From positions 124,001 to 188,000 of the forward strand of contig LT598466.1 of the NCBI GenBank assembly GCA_900074745.1: a stretch of DNA of 64,000 nt, written 5' to 3'. This document shows positions 27,434-36,662 of this stretch, piece after piece. The translations under genes and the position numbers were made by a program. Each line of letters begins with the position of its first letter. Position 1 is the first letter of the stretch. The stretch is from Lachancea mirantina. Taxonomy: Eukaryota > Ascomycota > Saccharomycetes > Saccharomycetales > Saccharomycetaceae. The notes under the pieces were generated by a model. That model had not been told where the DNA came from. It made no database searches and worked only from the letters and a program-made list of their open reading frames with translations.

Positions 27434-30400
27434 ATGTTTAAGCTCTTAAAAAAAAGGCTGGCCGGAGGACAAGAACAGGATTCTAAAAAATCGACTACGG
27501 CTCCCGAATATGACAAAAGGCACGGAACTTTGAAGTCCAATCGGTCCAGTTTCCGTCGCAGAGCAGTTCCCTCGACTAAAGATATCGCCACTGGACTTCC
27601 ACCTCTACCCAAACACGAATATACCAGTGGTATTTCGAAAACTGAGATTTCAAGATCACAACAGAAGTCACAACACACGTTATCATCGGAACTAACCAAG
27701 AACTACTACATTTACGATTTGGCATGCTACAAGGGCCCTGTTTCTGGTGCTTCTGTCGAGCGGGACACTGAATTTGACATTTTTCAGAAACCTAATGGCA
27801 TTACACCCACCTCTGCTAACTATGTGATTCACAGCATCGCAGAGTATTTCAAAAAAGAAGTCATCGGCGCAAGCGCAGGTGAACAGGATAATAGTAGAAG
27901 TCCGCAATCGAACGGTATGAAAGCGGCTACAGAATTTTTCAAACCCAATTTATCGCACTATTCGCGTCAAGAAATTCAAGAGACTAAGGAAATTTTGCGA
28001 AATTTGTTCCTCCGCGACGGCTGCAGCCTGAAGGGCGAGCTACTGGATAACGAAATTAAGCGTCAGTTTGAAAATTCCAAGACAAAGCCGATTTTGGCGC
28101 TCAGACTTTTGTGGTCTCATTTACCACAAGGAATTATACCCTGGGAATCCTACCTCAAGTTCTGCCGCATCGAATCCAAGCACAATTTCTCGAAAATGTG
28201 TTTCCAAAACTTTCTTCCGCAAGTGTTGCCAAACGACGGCTACAAAAAGTGCGTCTTTGATTTTATGGGCATCTTGATGTCCATCATCGCCAAAGTCGAT
28301 CTGGTCGTCGACAAAAACGCTCAGATGGATCTCATCTTTACTGCTGGCCAGGTTTGTTTCGTCAAGACACCCGAATTGATAGATTTCGTCGACAAAAAAG
28401 CCGAAGTTGCTGCGGACTCGCTAAACCTTACCAAGCAATACGTCGCACGCGGGGAGGCCCTCCATCGTCTCTTTGTGTCGTATCTCAGGTGCATGGCTGA
28501 AGAAGGCGAGATCAAAGATTTTTATTTGATTGACACATTCGAGCTTGAAACATACCCCCCCACTACCTACAGGCCCATGACTCAGAAGGCTCTCACTTTA
28601 ACCATACCGCAAATGTGGGATCCACAAGTTAACCGTTTCAATGAGTTATTGAAATGTGCCGCAAAAGCAAGCAAGAGAATTTATTCATCAAACCATACTT
28701 TCTCGAAGCTTGAGAATACGTTTCTGGACAGTTTCGACGAGGAACCATACAGGGTCATCAATAATCTGTTCTCTAGGTCGTCGAAACGGTACCTTTACAG
28801 ATTCGACAAGAGTTTCGACACCGACTATTTCAAAAAACTCAGCAAGAGGCAGATGTTCCCAGCTTTGCAGAGCACGGGCTCGAACGATCACGATGTTGCG
28901 ACCTGGATAAATTCATGCAAAGAACGCGGCTTCAACGACTTTCTCTCAGTCCTTGATGACAACTGTTTTGGAGAAGGAACATTGGCTTTGGGACTCACAA
29001 ATAAGAAAGCCCCATCTGAACAGACAGAGACATTTCCTGCTGTGCGTGTTTCAAAGATGGATGTTTCGGAATGGTTTATTTCATCGTGGAAATACGAAAC
29101 ATTTTTAGAGAACGTCCACAACACATTGGTCATAAAGCTCACCAAAAAGATCGGAGATTGTGAGTGGCTGGTCGTTACCACGGATGAACGTGTCGCCAAA
29201 TCAAATCAGTCGAGCAATAGTAATAAGTCAAAGACGGATGCGAAAACATTCACCACTGACGAACCATTACCGCCACTGGTACCTAGGAAAGAGGGCAAAA
29301 TGCATACGGCGTCTTCAAGCATCTCATCGACAAAGTCTCGCCCACGGCCTCCCAATCTACTCGGAGACGCGTCATCCTCTCCTCTACTTGACGACAATTC
29401 GTGGGCACGCTCCGACTGTTCTTCGATCCGAGAGTGGGCCAGAGTTTCCTCTGGCTCTCCTTCGTTGACTGCTCCTGTGCGTGACAAAGAGCTCACCAAT
29501 TACGCGACAGGCTCGCCATCTTCTCAGAGACCCCACTCTCAGGCCTCCTCCAGTAGGAGCTTACCACCTATCAAAAAGCAAAACACTCCAAAACATAGCG
29601 TGGATTTGAGTTCAACGCCTGAGAACGAAACTCAGACCCCAGGGCAAACTGTGGAGGATGCCGTAAAGGCTAACGATATCCAGAAGGGCTCGGAACTTCA
29701 TAAAAATTTAACGGAAGGAACGTCTGAAGAAACCACACAAGCCATTTCGGAGACAGAAGGCAGCTGCAAACCTGCCGAAATTGCGAGCAGTCCTTTGAAC
29801 TCGTCAGAAATCTCAAAAGATGTTAAGGAACTTGCGCAAGTTACAGAAAGTGCCAGCCCGATCTCGCAAGACCGTACATTGAGTGAGCGTCTTCGACAAT
29901 CGTCGTCGCCCAAATGCTTAGCAGAAAAAGCGAATCTGTCGCCATTGGCATGCTCCGGAGCTTTCCGAGCTGAAAAGGAGGCCGTTTGCACACCTGTCGA
30001 TAAAGTTCTACCCTCTAGTCCGCCACGAATGCCTATGAAGTTGCTGAACCCTTCCGAAATGTCTCTGGAAGACACGACCGCAGTTGCTGACGACACTGCT
30101 GAAGATAGCATTGAAATCTGTGATGCCGAGGGGGACCAGCTTTCAGAAAGCAAGAGGAGTCATCCATTCTCTGCCATGGTCCAGCGAAATGAGTCGAAAG
30201 CATCTCAAGAGAAGAAAGAGGTACGGGAGTCTGCGCAATTTACCCTCGGTACCACTGCAGACTTGCTATCCGACCTTTTGGACAATTACGGGACCGCCAC
30301 CGTAGAGCCCAGTGACCACGACTCTGGTCCTACCGTTTTCGAGCAAATAAAATTGAAAATGGAGGCCAGCAACGCGCACGAAAGCCCTCTGTTGCGAACT

Positions 30401-30718
30401 TCTTCGAAAGACGCGGAAACGGTGTGCTCCAAGAATGCCACGTGGTTCTCATGCAACGTGACGCCTCCTACAGAGGTCCGGAAGCAGGAGGTTCGCTCTC
30501 TGATACCCTCCATTGCGAAAATTTCACGCAATAGCGACGAGCTTCACGCCAAGGACGACGACGATGACCTGGACACCAGAGGCGTCTGGCTACAGGACGA
30601 CTCCGAAAAAGACGTCAAGGAGCAGCAATCTATGCTCCACCACGTCGTACTCAAAACCAAACGCAGCCTCCGGAACCTGCGCGACAAGAAAACGCCGCCT
30701 GCCGCCGTAGCCGTATAG
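27434..30718 (+). CDS. MSB1: Msb1-family morphogenesis protein (Msb1/Mug8 domain)
   Basis: Msb1 is a bud-site scaffold that links Cdc42/Rho1 signalling with Boi1/2 and bud emergence. This 1094-residue protein matches yeast Msb1 (1137) along the folded region: residues about 100-560 form the Msb1/Mug8 domain (RhoGAP-like fold). Matching landmarks include IIPWESYLKF (yeast IIGWKSYLEF), LTLTIPQ (yeast TILTIP) and a D-EWFI-SW block (yeast DDYFIWTW). The rest is a low-complexity Ser/Pro/Glu-rich tail with many SP and TP sites, probably disordered and phosphorylated. In S. cerevisiae MSB1 is on chromosome XV and not beside YNR014W/YNR015W, so here it sits inside an otherwise ordered tract. Family is well supported; strict orthology rests on sequence only, because position does not help. 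Confidence 0.8.
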   Translation: MFKLLKKRLAGGQEQDSKKSTTAPEYDKRHGTLKSNRSSFRRRAVPSTKDIATGLPPLPKHEYTSGISKTEISRSQQKSQHTLSSELTKNYYIYDLACYKGPVSGASVERDTEFDIFQKPNGITPTSANYVIHSIAEYFKKEVIGASAGEQDNSRSPQSNGMKAATEFFKPNLSHYSRQEIQETKEILRNLFLRDGCSLKGELLDNEIKRQFENSKTKPILALRLLWSHLPQGIIPWESYLKFCRIESKHNFSKMCFQNFLPQVLPNDGYKKCVFDFMGILMSIIAKVDLVVDKNAQMDLIFTAGQVCFVKTPELIDFVDKKAEVAADSLNLTKQYVARGEALHRLFVSYLRCMAEEGEIKDFYLIDTFELETYPPTTYRPMTQKALTLTIPQMWDPQVNRFNELLKCAAKASKRIYSSNHTFSKLENTFLDSFDEEPYRVINNLFSRSSKRYLYRFDKSFDTDYFKKLSKRQMFPALQSTGSNDHDVATWINSCKERGFNDFLSVLDDNCFGEGTLALGLTNKKAPSEQTETFPAVRVSKMDVSEWFISSWKYETFLENVHNTLVIKLTKKIGDCEWLVVTTDERVAKSNQSSNSNKSKTDAKTFTTDEPLPPLVPRKEGKMHTASSSISSTKSRPRPPNLLGDASSSPLLDDNSWARSDCSSIREWARVSSGSPSLTAPVRDKELTNYATGSPSSQRPHSQASSSRSLPPIKKQNTPKHSVDLSSTPENETQTPGQTVEDAVKANDIQKGSELHKNLTEGTSEETTQAISETEGSCKPAEIASSPLNSSEISKDVKELAQVTESASPISQDRTLSERLRQSSSPKCLAEKANLSPLACSGAFRAEKEAVCTPVDKVLPSSPPRMPMKLLNPSEMSLEDTTAVADDTAEDSIEICDAEGDQLSESKRSHPFSAMVQRNESKASQEKKEVRESAQFTLGTTADLLSDLLDNYGTATVEPSDHDSGPTVFEQIKLKMEASNAHESPLLRTSSKDAETVCSKNATWFSCNVTPPTEVRKQEVRSLIPSIAKISRNSDELHAKDDDDDLDTRGVWLQDDSEKDVKEQQSMLHHVVLKTKRSLRNLRDKKTPPAAVAV

Positions 30719-30814
30719 ACAGTGAATCACTACGTAACGAATGAACATCAATTACACTAAAAAACGATAACGCTAATACTATCAAAATCAATCATTTACA
30801 CATGCCGTCGTCAT

Positions 30815-31528
30815 TCAGGAGTCCTGGTACTGCGCCTTGCGAAACTTAATGGCAATCGAGTTCCGCCTGTGGTGGTGTCTGTCGCACGGCGTAGAGAGAT
30901 CTACCCAGGAGTCTCGATGGTGTCTAGTCACGCTGCACGAATGATCTGGTGCAGAGCATTCGCTATCTTCGCTTGCCGAGCTAACAGAGTCCTCTGGCCC
31001 ACCAGAGCTAGTCTGCGAGCCTGAACAGTCATCGCGCTGTTGCAATGGTTGCGAACGCGCCTGTGGTTCCAACAGTCGCGGCAAATACCGCACTTTCTGC
31101 GTGTTGTCGGCCGCGTACGACGCTGCGCGCACAATCGACGATTTCTTGCTCCTCTGACTCGTCTCCATAATCTCACTGGGCCTGCGGTTCGCACCGTGCG
31201 CATGAACGCACTGGTAAAGATCGCACACACGCATTGAGGCAGAAAGACGTCTTCCGTACAAAGTGCCGTCCTCTGCACCGGCAGCTCTCTCTTTACTGTC
31301 CAGGCAGGACGACGCAGGCCGCGCAGCGGCCTGCGGCGCGGCTCTTGGCGAAGGAAACCCACTCGGCGCCAGCGATTCGGTTCTCTCAATGCAAATGGAC
31401 GTTCTCGTCACACACAGGTTATGACTGTGATCTTGTGCAACGTAGTGCACCACCAAATGCGCGTCGACAGGCTTGTTCGTCGCAAATGACACGCTATTTC
31501 TTCTTTCTTTCTGAACCAAATCTCCCAT
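30815..31528 (-). CDS. YNR014W/YMR206W-like protein of unknown function
   Basis: A 237-residue, Ser/Arg/His-rich protein without membrane spans or known domains. The identification rests mainly on place: it sits between SMM1 and PHO91 on the strand expected for YNR014W, and its duplicate YMR206W lies next to PFK2 in S. cerevisiae. The N-terminal part (RRNSVSFATNKPVDAHLVVH) looks structured and is the most likely conserved segment; the middle and the histidine-rich C-terminus look disordered. The frame is open 54 codons further up, but from TTG and with unlikely composition; the ATG at 31528 is preferred. It is tail-to-tail with the MSB1-family gene, 96 bp apart. S. cerevisiae members are stress- or Mig-regulated and uncharacterised; no biochemical role can be given. 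Confidence 0.65.
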   Translation of the reverse strand: MGDLVQKERRNSVSFATNKPVDAHLVVHYVAQDHSHNLCVTRTSICIERTESLAPSGFPSPRAAPQAAARPASSCLDSKERAAGAEDGTLYGRRLSASMRVCDLYQCVHAHGANRRPSEIMETSQRSKKSSIVRAASYAADNTQKVRYLPRLLEPQARSQPLQQRDDCSGSQTSSGGPEDSVSSASEDSECSAPDHSCSVTRHHRDSWVDLSTPCDRHHHRRNSIAIKFRKAQYQDS

Positions 31529-32345
31529 CGCTGTTATCCAGCAAGCACATGTACTCGTCCACGGCGTCCTTGCGCTTTTCCGCTTATGCTGCGGTCCGTG
31601 GGCCCTCTCTGGGATCCTGGGAACCCTATCTCGAGCCTTGAAGTGGAAAATCAAAACTCGCGATATCTGTCGTAAGCCAGCTCTTCTCAACGAACCGACC
31701 TACTTCTAATGTTACTGGCGATGCGGCCTACAATCTCATATAAACAAAGGATGATACCGTTCGCCTTTTATGGTTTAACAAAGGGGTCCTTTTTACGATG
31801 GGATAGATCAAATCTGGGCTAGTAATTAGGTCCCTTTAAGAATGATTGCGGGGAAAGCAATCCAAAAGGTCAGCGTGGGCTAGGCCAATGCGTTGAGAGT
31901 GACAACGAGATTTGGGGGGAACTAAAAAAAGGGGCGAGAATGGGGAGATGGGGTTATCGTAAAGTGTGACTTGAGTCCGTAGAAAACGACCAAACAATAC
32001 ACGTACAAAGCGATCAAACGTCATGTGATCCAATCAATCGCATTTCACGAAACCCGTCGATAGGTACATAGAGTGGCATCATATCACACGTAATCGTCTT
32101 TTCTTTTTTTCTGTTTACATGCCGTCGATAGCGATCTGACCAAACGCGTGCTCTTAATACATATATATGATGAACCCATATCTCCTTACAAAACTGGTCT
32201 CTTGGGCATAAAAAGCCAGATATAGGCATTAATCTTCTTCTCTGGATCACGGAAGGTTCATAGCGGCAGCCGAGCAGCAGCAACCGTGCCCACTCCTATT
32301 TGCATTTGCTAGTGTGAACACAATAACACCGCGGTCGCTTCAGAT
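31529..32345. promoter_or_regulatory. Divergent promoter YNR014W-like gene and PHO91
   Basis: An 817-bp divergent space. I found no CACGTG Pho4 box, in keeping with PHO91 being a low-affinity system that is not strongly phosphate-induced. A TATATATATG run lies at about 32160, 180 bp upstream of PHO91. No further gene is seen. Confidence 0.5.
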
Positions 32346-34847
32346 ATGAAATTTTCACACTCTTTACAGTTCAATGCGGTGCCGGAGTGGTCATCGCACT
32401 ATATCGCGTATTCGCAGCTGAAACGGCTCATTTATGCGCTCCAGAAGGAACGGCTTTACCAGAGTGCGTCCGTCGATCCCGAGCGCGTGCCGCTACAGGA
32501 CACTTACACGATTCGGTTCACAGATGCCCTCGACAAAGAGTTGCACAAAGTAGACCGATTTTACGGGCAACAGGAGGCCGCGATCATGACCAGCTTCCAC
32601 GATTTGCAGGAAACGGTGTGCGAGATGCAGCGACATGAGTCTCTCATGGATCTGGGTTCTCGTCGCAGCAGCATGTCACCGGATGCGTCTCCCAGCGCGA
32701 GTTCGCGCAGGCGGTCTCAAAGCCGGTCACCAGGCCGGAATTCTGGTCCAATTCCTCGTCGTCGTTCTGGGTCCCTTTCCGACAACGAAGATGCGTTTTC
32801 GTCGCCGGGATCCCTGCCGGCACGGTTGCGCAGCTCTTCAGGCGAAATGGCGCCGCTCATGTCGCGCAACACGCAATTGACGGATCTGGATTTTGCCACG
32901 GAAAACAAGATCAACATGAAAAAGAGACTTGTTGTTAAGTATACGCAACTTTGTGAGCTCAAGAGCTTCATTGAGCTCAACCAGACCGGGTTTTCCAAGA
33001 TTTGCAAGAAATTCGACAAATCGCTAGAAGCGGATATCAAGGCATCCTATTTGGCCTCATTGGCTCCCAGATCCCACATTTTCAAGCCCGAAACTCTCGC
33101 TTCGCTAGAGTCGGCAATTACAGACGTGATTGGCATGTATGCGCGGTTTTTGACTACTGGCAATGAAACCGATCAGGACGAATCCAACTATCATGAAGCT
33201 GAGAATGAGTTGTCGCTTCACTTGCGAGAACACGTCGTGTGGGAGAGAAACACCGTTTGGAAAGATATGATAAACCTAGAGCGTAAGGCTCAAAACGTGA
33301 AAGCCGCGAAAAAGTCCAGAACTCACCGCAGAGGCAAAACTCTCGACGAGAACGCAAGCGTGTCTCCCTCGCCTGCGGCTCTTCCACAAGCCACATTAAC
33401 GGATGCCTTGCATTATGGCCCCACTCACTACCTCCACATCCTGGTGCAATCTCAGCGTTTACTACGGTTTATCGCGTTGACACTTGTCTTCGTTTTCTTG
33501 GTCCTGTGGAATCCCATTCAAGACGAATTGCAGAAAAACTGTTCGGCTATTTTAGTCTACGCTTCGCTTTTGTGGGCAACTGAAACAATTCCCCTTTTCG
33601 TGACTTCACTTCTGGTACCACTTCTAATTGTCACCCTGCCGGTTCTGAGAAACACCGACGGGGAGGCCATGACTACACCAGAAGCGTCTCAGTATATTCT
33701 ATCCACCATGTGGTCGAGTGTTATCATGTTGCTACTTGGTGGCTTCACCTTGGCTGCAGCTCTTTCCAAATACAACGTTGCCAAGGTTATATCCACCCAT
33801 GTATTGGCATCTGCGGGTACTAACCCAAAGATCATTCTTTTAACCAACATGTGCGTCGCACTGTTTGCTTCGATGTGGGTGTCAAACGTTGCAGCCCCGG
33901 TTTTATGTTACTCTATCATTGAACCACTTTTGAGAACATTGCCCAAGAAAAGTACTTTTGCCAAATCTCTCATAATGGGGATCGCACTGGCTTCCAATAT
34001 CGGCGGCATTGCTTCGCCTATCGCTTCTCCGCAAAACATCATATCTATCGGGATGATGTCGCCCCAACCTTCATGGGCACAATGGTTTGCCGTTTCTCTG
34101 CCTGTTTGCTTCCTTTGTATCTTGGGCATTTGGGTCATTCTGCTCATCAGTTTCCCCGTTGATAAAAATTTGAAGATTTTACAGCTTCACCCCATCAGGG
34201 ACCCTTTCACAATGCAACAGTGGTTCGTCACTGCGTGCACAATTTTAACTATTGTGCTGTGGTGTTTCGCAAAACAACTCACCCCCATTTTTGGAGAAAT
34301 GGGCATAATTTCCATAATTCCTATGTTTTTACTTTTTGGTTCGGGTCTTCTGACTTCTAGTGACTTCAACAATTTTATGTGGACCATTGTCGTTCTTGCC
34401 ATGGGCGGCACGACCCTCGGCAAAGCTGTCACCTCGTCCGGACTGCTCGCATCCATTGCAACGACGATAAAGACCTTCGTGGAGGATAAGCCCGTCTTTG
34501 TTATAGTGCTCATCTTTGGTATCGTAATCTTGGTAATGGCCACGTTTGTTTCGCATACCGTGGCTGCCATGATTATTGTTCCTTTAATGGCAGAAATCGG
34601 AAGCAAGCTACCAACTGGAAATCACTCAAGGCTTTTGATTATGGTTTCCGCTATGCTTTGTTCGGGCGCGATGGGGTTGCCTACGTCAGGCTTTCCTAAC
34701 GTGACAGCAATCTCTATGTTGGATGAGGTTGGGGACAGGTATCTGACCGTGGGCAATTTTATCACACGAGGAATCCCTGCAAGTGTTCTAACGTATGGTG
34801 TCATCGTTACAGTCGGATACGCCCTCATGGCGCTGATTGGTTTTTAA
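32346..34847 (+). CDS. PHO91: Pho91, vacuolar low-affinity phosphate transporter
   Basis: SPX-controlled phosphate carrier that releases phosphate from the vacuole to the cytosol in yeast. It has 833 residues (yeast 894). The N-terminus MKFSHSLQFNAVPEW is the start of an SPX domain, which binds inositol pyrophosphates; the SPX helices continue to about residue 300, interrupted by a Ser/Arg-rich loop. From about 370 a SLC13-type (DASS) anion permease with many hydrophobic spans follows, including the twin signature segments SNIGGIASPIASPQNI and GLPTSGFPNVTA. These Ser/Thr-Asn-Pro-type loops are the substrate and sodium sites of the family. Position and strand match YNR013C. It is convergent with URK1, 117 bp apart. 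Call is secure; vacuolar location is from the yeast orthologue. Confidence 0.95.
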   Translation: MKFSHSLQFNAVPEWSSHYIAYSQLKRLIYALQKERLYQSASVDPERVPLQDTYTIRFTDALDKELHKVDRFYGQQEAAIMTSFHDLQETVCEMQRHESLMDLGSRRSSMSPDASPSASSRRRSQSRSPGRNSGPIPRRRSGSLSDNEDAFSSPGSLPARLRSSSGEMAPLMSRNTQLTDLDFATENKINMKKRLVVKYTQLCELKSFIELNQTGFSKICKKFDKSLEADIKASYLASLAPRSHIFKPETLASLESAITDVIGMYARFLTTGNETDQDESNYHEAENELSLHLREHVVWERNTVWKDMINLERKAQNVKAAKKSRTHRRGKTLDENASVSPSPAALPQATLTDALHYGPTHYLHILVQSQRLLRFIALTLVFVFLVLWNPIQDELQKNCSAILVYASLLWATETIPLFVTSLLVPLLIVTLPVLRNTDGEAMTTPEASQYILSTMWSSVIMLLLGGFTLAAALSKYNVAKVISTHVLASAGTNPKIILLTNMCVALFASMWVSNVAAPVLCYSIIEPLLRTLPKKSTFAKSLIMGIALASNIGGIASPIASPQNIISIGMMSPQPSWAQWFAVSLPVCFLCILGIWVILLISFPVDKNLKILQLHPIRDPFTMQQWFVTACTILTIVLWCFAKQLTPIFGEMGIISIIPMFLLFGSGLLTSSDFNNFMWTIVVLAMGGTTLGKAVTSSGLLASIATTIKTFVEDKPVFVIVLIFGIVILVMATFVSHTVAAMIIVPLMAEIGSKLPTGNHSRLLIMVSAMLCSGAMGLPTSGFPNVTAISMLDEVGDRYLTVGNFITRGIPASVLTYGVIVTVGYALMALIGF

Positions 34848-34964
34848 TCACAAATCCGAACATGAAAACATTCCAATTAGAAGACAAAGTTCTAGAATTA
34901 ACCTCTGTTATATTTGATTTTAATAGTCTATCAAGATATCAAGTAGTCTTTTTTAATGACAATA

Positions 34965-36452
34965 TTAATCGCAGCCAAAGTACTTGGAATCGATAAATCG
35001 AATTCTAGCCCAACTGTACTTCTCTCCGTCAAGTGCTTCTATAGGCACAATCTCTCCGACGTATAGCTGGACTTTACTGTCGAAAGCATTATTTATTCTT
35101 CTGATGCCCACCTCGGTCGCCAAATATATAATGACTTTGATTCGCTCTGGTCGTACTCCATGGTCCAACAAGACTTGAACTGCCATAATGACTGCAGCAC
35201 CGGAAATAACTTGGGCATCGACTAAGAGGACTTGTTCGAACTTTTCGATTTCAGGAGCCAAGAATTCACAATGAAGCTGCGGCTCGCCCGTGGTCAAGTC
35301 AGATTGAATTAAGAGTTTCCCGGTGGCTATGCTGGGAACAGTTTTCTTAAGTGACTGCATGAAACAGTCTCCAGAGCGAACAATGGTGACCGCCGTCACT
35401 TTTTCAAAGTTAACAACTGTAGGAGATTCTATGACTATCCCAGTTGGTGTCTTAATGGAACTGATCTGATGGCACGGAATGTCGTCAAGTGCTCGCGAAA
35501 TCAGAATGGTGGCGATTCGGTCAAAATAAAACACGAAATCGTCGCGATCAACATATTTGTCGAGCAGCATAGTTTTAAGTGCGACGACCTGGTTTGTTGG
35601 CTCCAACTGCGTGATATTTGAGCACTGAGAAAGCGGTGTAACGTTGTCACTGTGTCCCAATTTTGCGATCTCTTTCAGGTGCCTTCTCGATTTCAATTGT
35701 AGTTTCGACTTAATGTGATTGATAAGAGTCTTGGTAGCGACTCCATTGTTACCGAGAGATGGAATAATCGCATCGGCATATTTTTTAGCAGGACTCACGT
35801 ATTTGACCGCATTAGGCTTCACGAACCTTTCCCATTGATCCAAACACCCATCTAGATCTCTTCCACGCGAAATGATATCGCGCGAAAGCCTTCTGGCCAG
35901 ACAAACGTCGAGGTCGACATCGACGTATATTTTCAAATCCATAAGGTCCATGATACGGGGATCGTACAGAGCGTAAATGCCCTCAATAACAACAACACTG
36001 GCACCATAAAGATTGATGCTTTTGCCGGGTACTCGATTGTGTTCTTTGAAACTATACACTGGAATGCTGGTCTTTTTGCCTCTTTTCAAATTGGAAATGC
36101 ATTCGTATGCCAAATCCAAGTCAATAGCCGCGGGCTCGTCAAAGTCGTACTCATTTTGAAATGCCCGTTCTCGTTCTTCTGCTGTTAATGGCTTGTAAAA
36201 GTTATCGAGCGACAGTAAAACGGCCCAAGGCATGTTAATTGAAGACACGATTTTCGCAGCAACGCTCGTTTTTCCTGACCCTGACGTCCCACCAACACCA
36301 ATGATATACGGAGTGGTCCATGGTGGCATATATGACCGATTAGAGCCTATTAAACTGCTGTTGTTCTTTACATGTGCACTATCCCCATTAATGTCAGTCC
36401 GATCTTCATCCGGTCTCGACTCAACATAACCATTCATCAGGCCCGAGAGCAT
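34965..36452 (-). CDS. URK1: Uridine/cytidine kinase Urk1
   Basis: Pyrimidine salvage enzyme that phosphorylates uridine and cytidine with ATP. It has 495 residues (yeast 501). A short disordered N-terminus precedes a P-loop nucleoside kinase domain with Walker A GGTSGSGKT at 54-62, the substrate-binding LSLDNFYKPL segment and RRLSRDIISRGRD. The C-terminal half (from about 280) is a uracil phosphoribosyltransferase-like domain with a PRPP-loop-like LVDAQVISGAAV; in eukaryotic Urk1 proteins this half is generally thought to be non-catalytic or regulatory. Position and strand match YNR012W: convergent with PHO91 and divergent from PRP2 across 210 bp. Confidence 0.95.
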   Translation of the reverse strand: MLSGLMNGYVESRPDEDRTDINGDSAHVKNNSSLIGSNRSYMPPWTTPYIIGVGGTSGSGKTSVAAKIVSSINMPWAVLLSLDNFYKPLTAEERERAFQNEYDFDEPAAIDLDLAYECISNLKRGKKTSIPVYSFKEHNRVPGKSINLYGASVVVIEGIYALYDPRIMDLMDLKIYVDVDLDVCLARRLSRDIISRGRDLDGCLDQWERFVKPNAVKYVSPAKKYADAIIPSLGNNGVATKTLINHIKSKLQLKSRRHLKEIAKLGHSDNVTPLSQCSNITQLEPTNQVVALKTMLLDKYVDRDDFVFYFDRIATILISRALDDIPCHQISSIKTPTGIVIESPTVVNFEKVTAVTIVRSGDCFMQSLKKTVPSIATGKLLIQSDLTTGEPQLHCEFLAPEIEKFEQVLLVDAQVISGAAVIMAVQVLLDHGVRPERIKVIIYLATEVGIRRINNAFDSKVQLYVGEIVPIEALDGEKYSWARIRFIDSKYFGCD

Positions 36453-36662
36453 CAGAAAGGTTTATCTCCGCTTTAGTTGGGCCAAATGACTCCTAGAACC
36501 TTGCCTACTTATCAACTCTGCCACTTCACTTTAATCGCTATTTTTGAATAGTCAAAATTTTTCAGTCATCGCGATGATCTTAATTAATGCTTATCAAGAT
36601 ACCGTACATAAAATGATAACAGAGACGCGATGAGCTAGCTAAAGACCAGCACTTTCTAGACA

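Noticed and set aside
31529-31690. 54-codon upstream extension of the YNR014W-like gene
   Set aside because: It begins at TTG, not ATG, and its Arg/Trp/Cys-rich composition looks non-coding.
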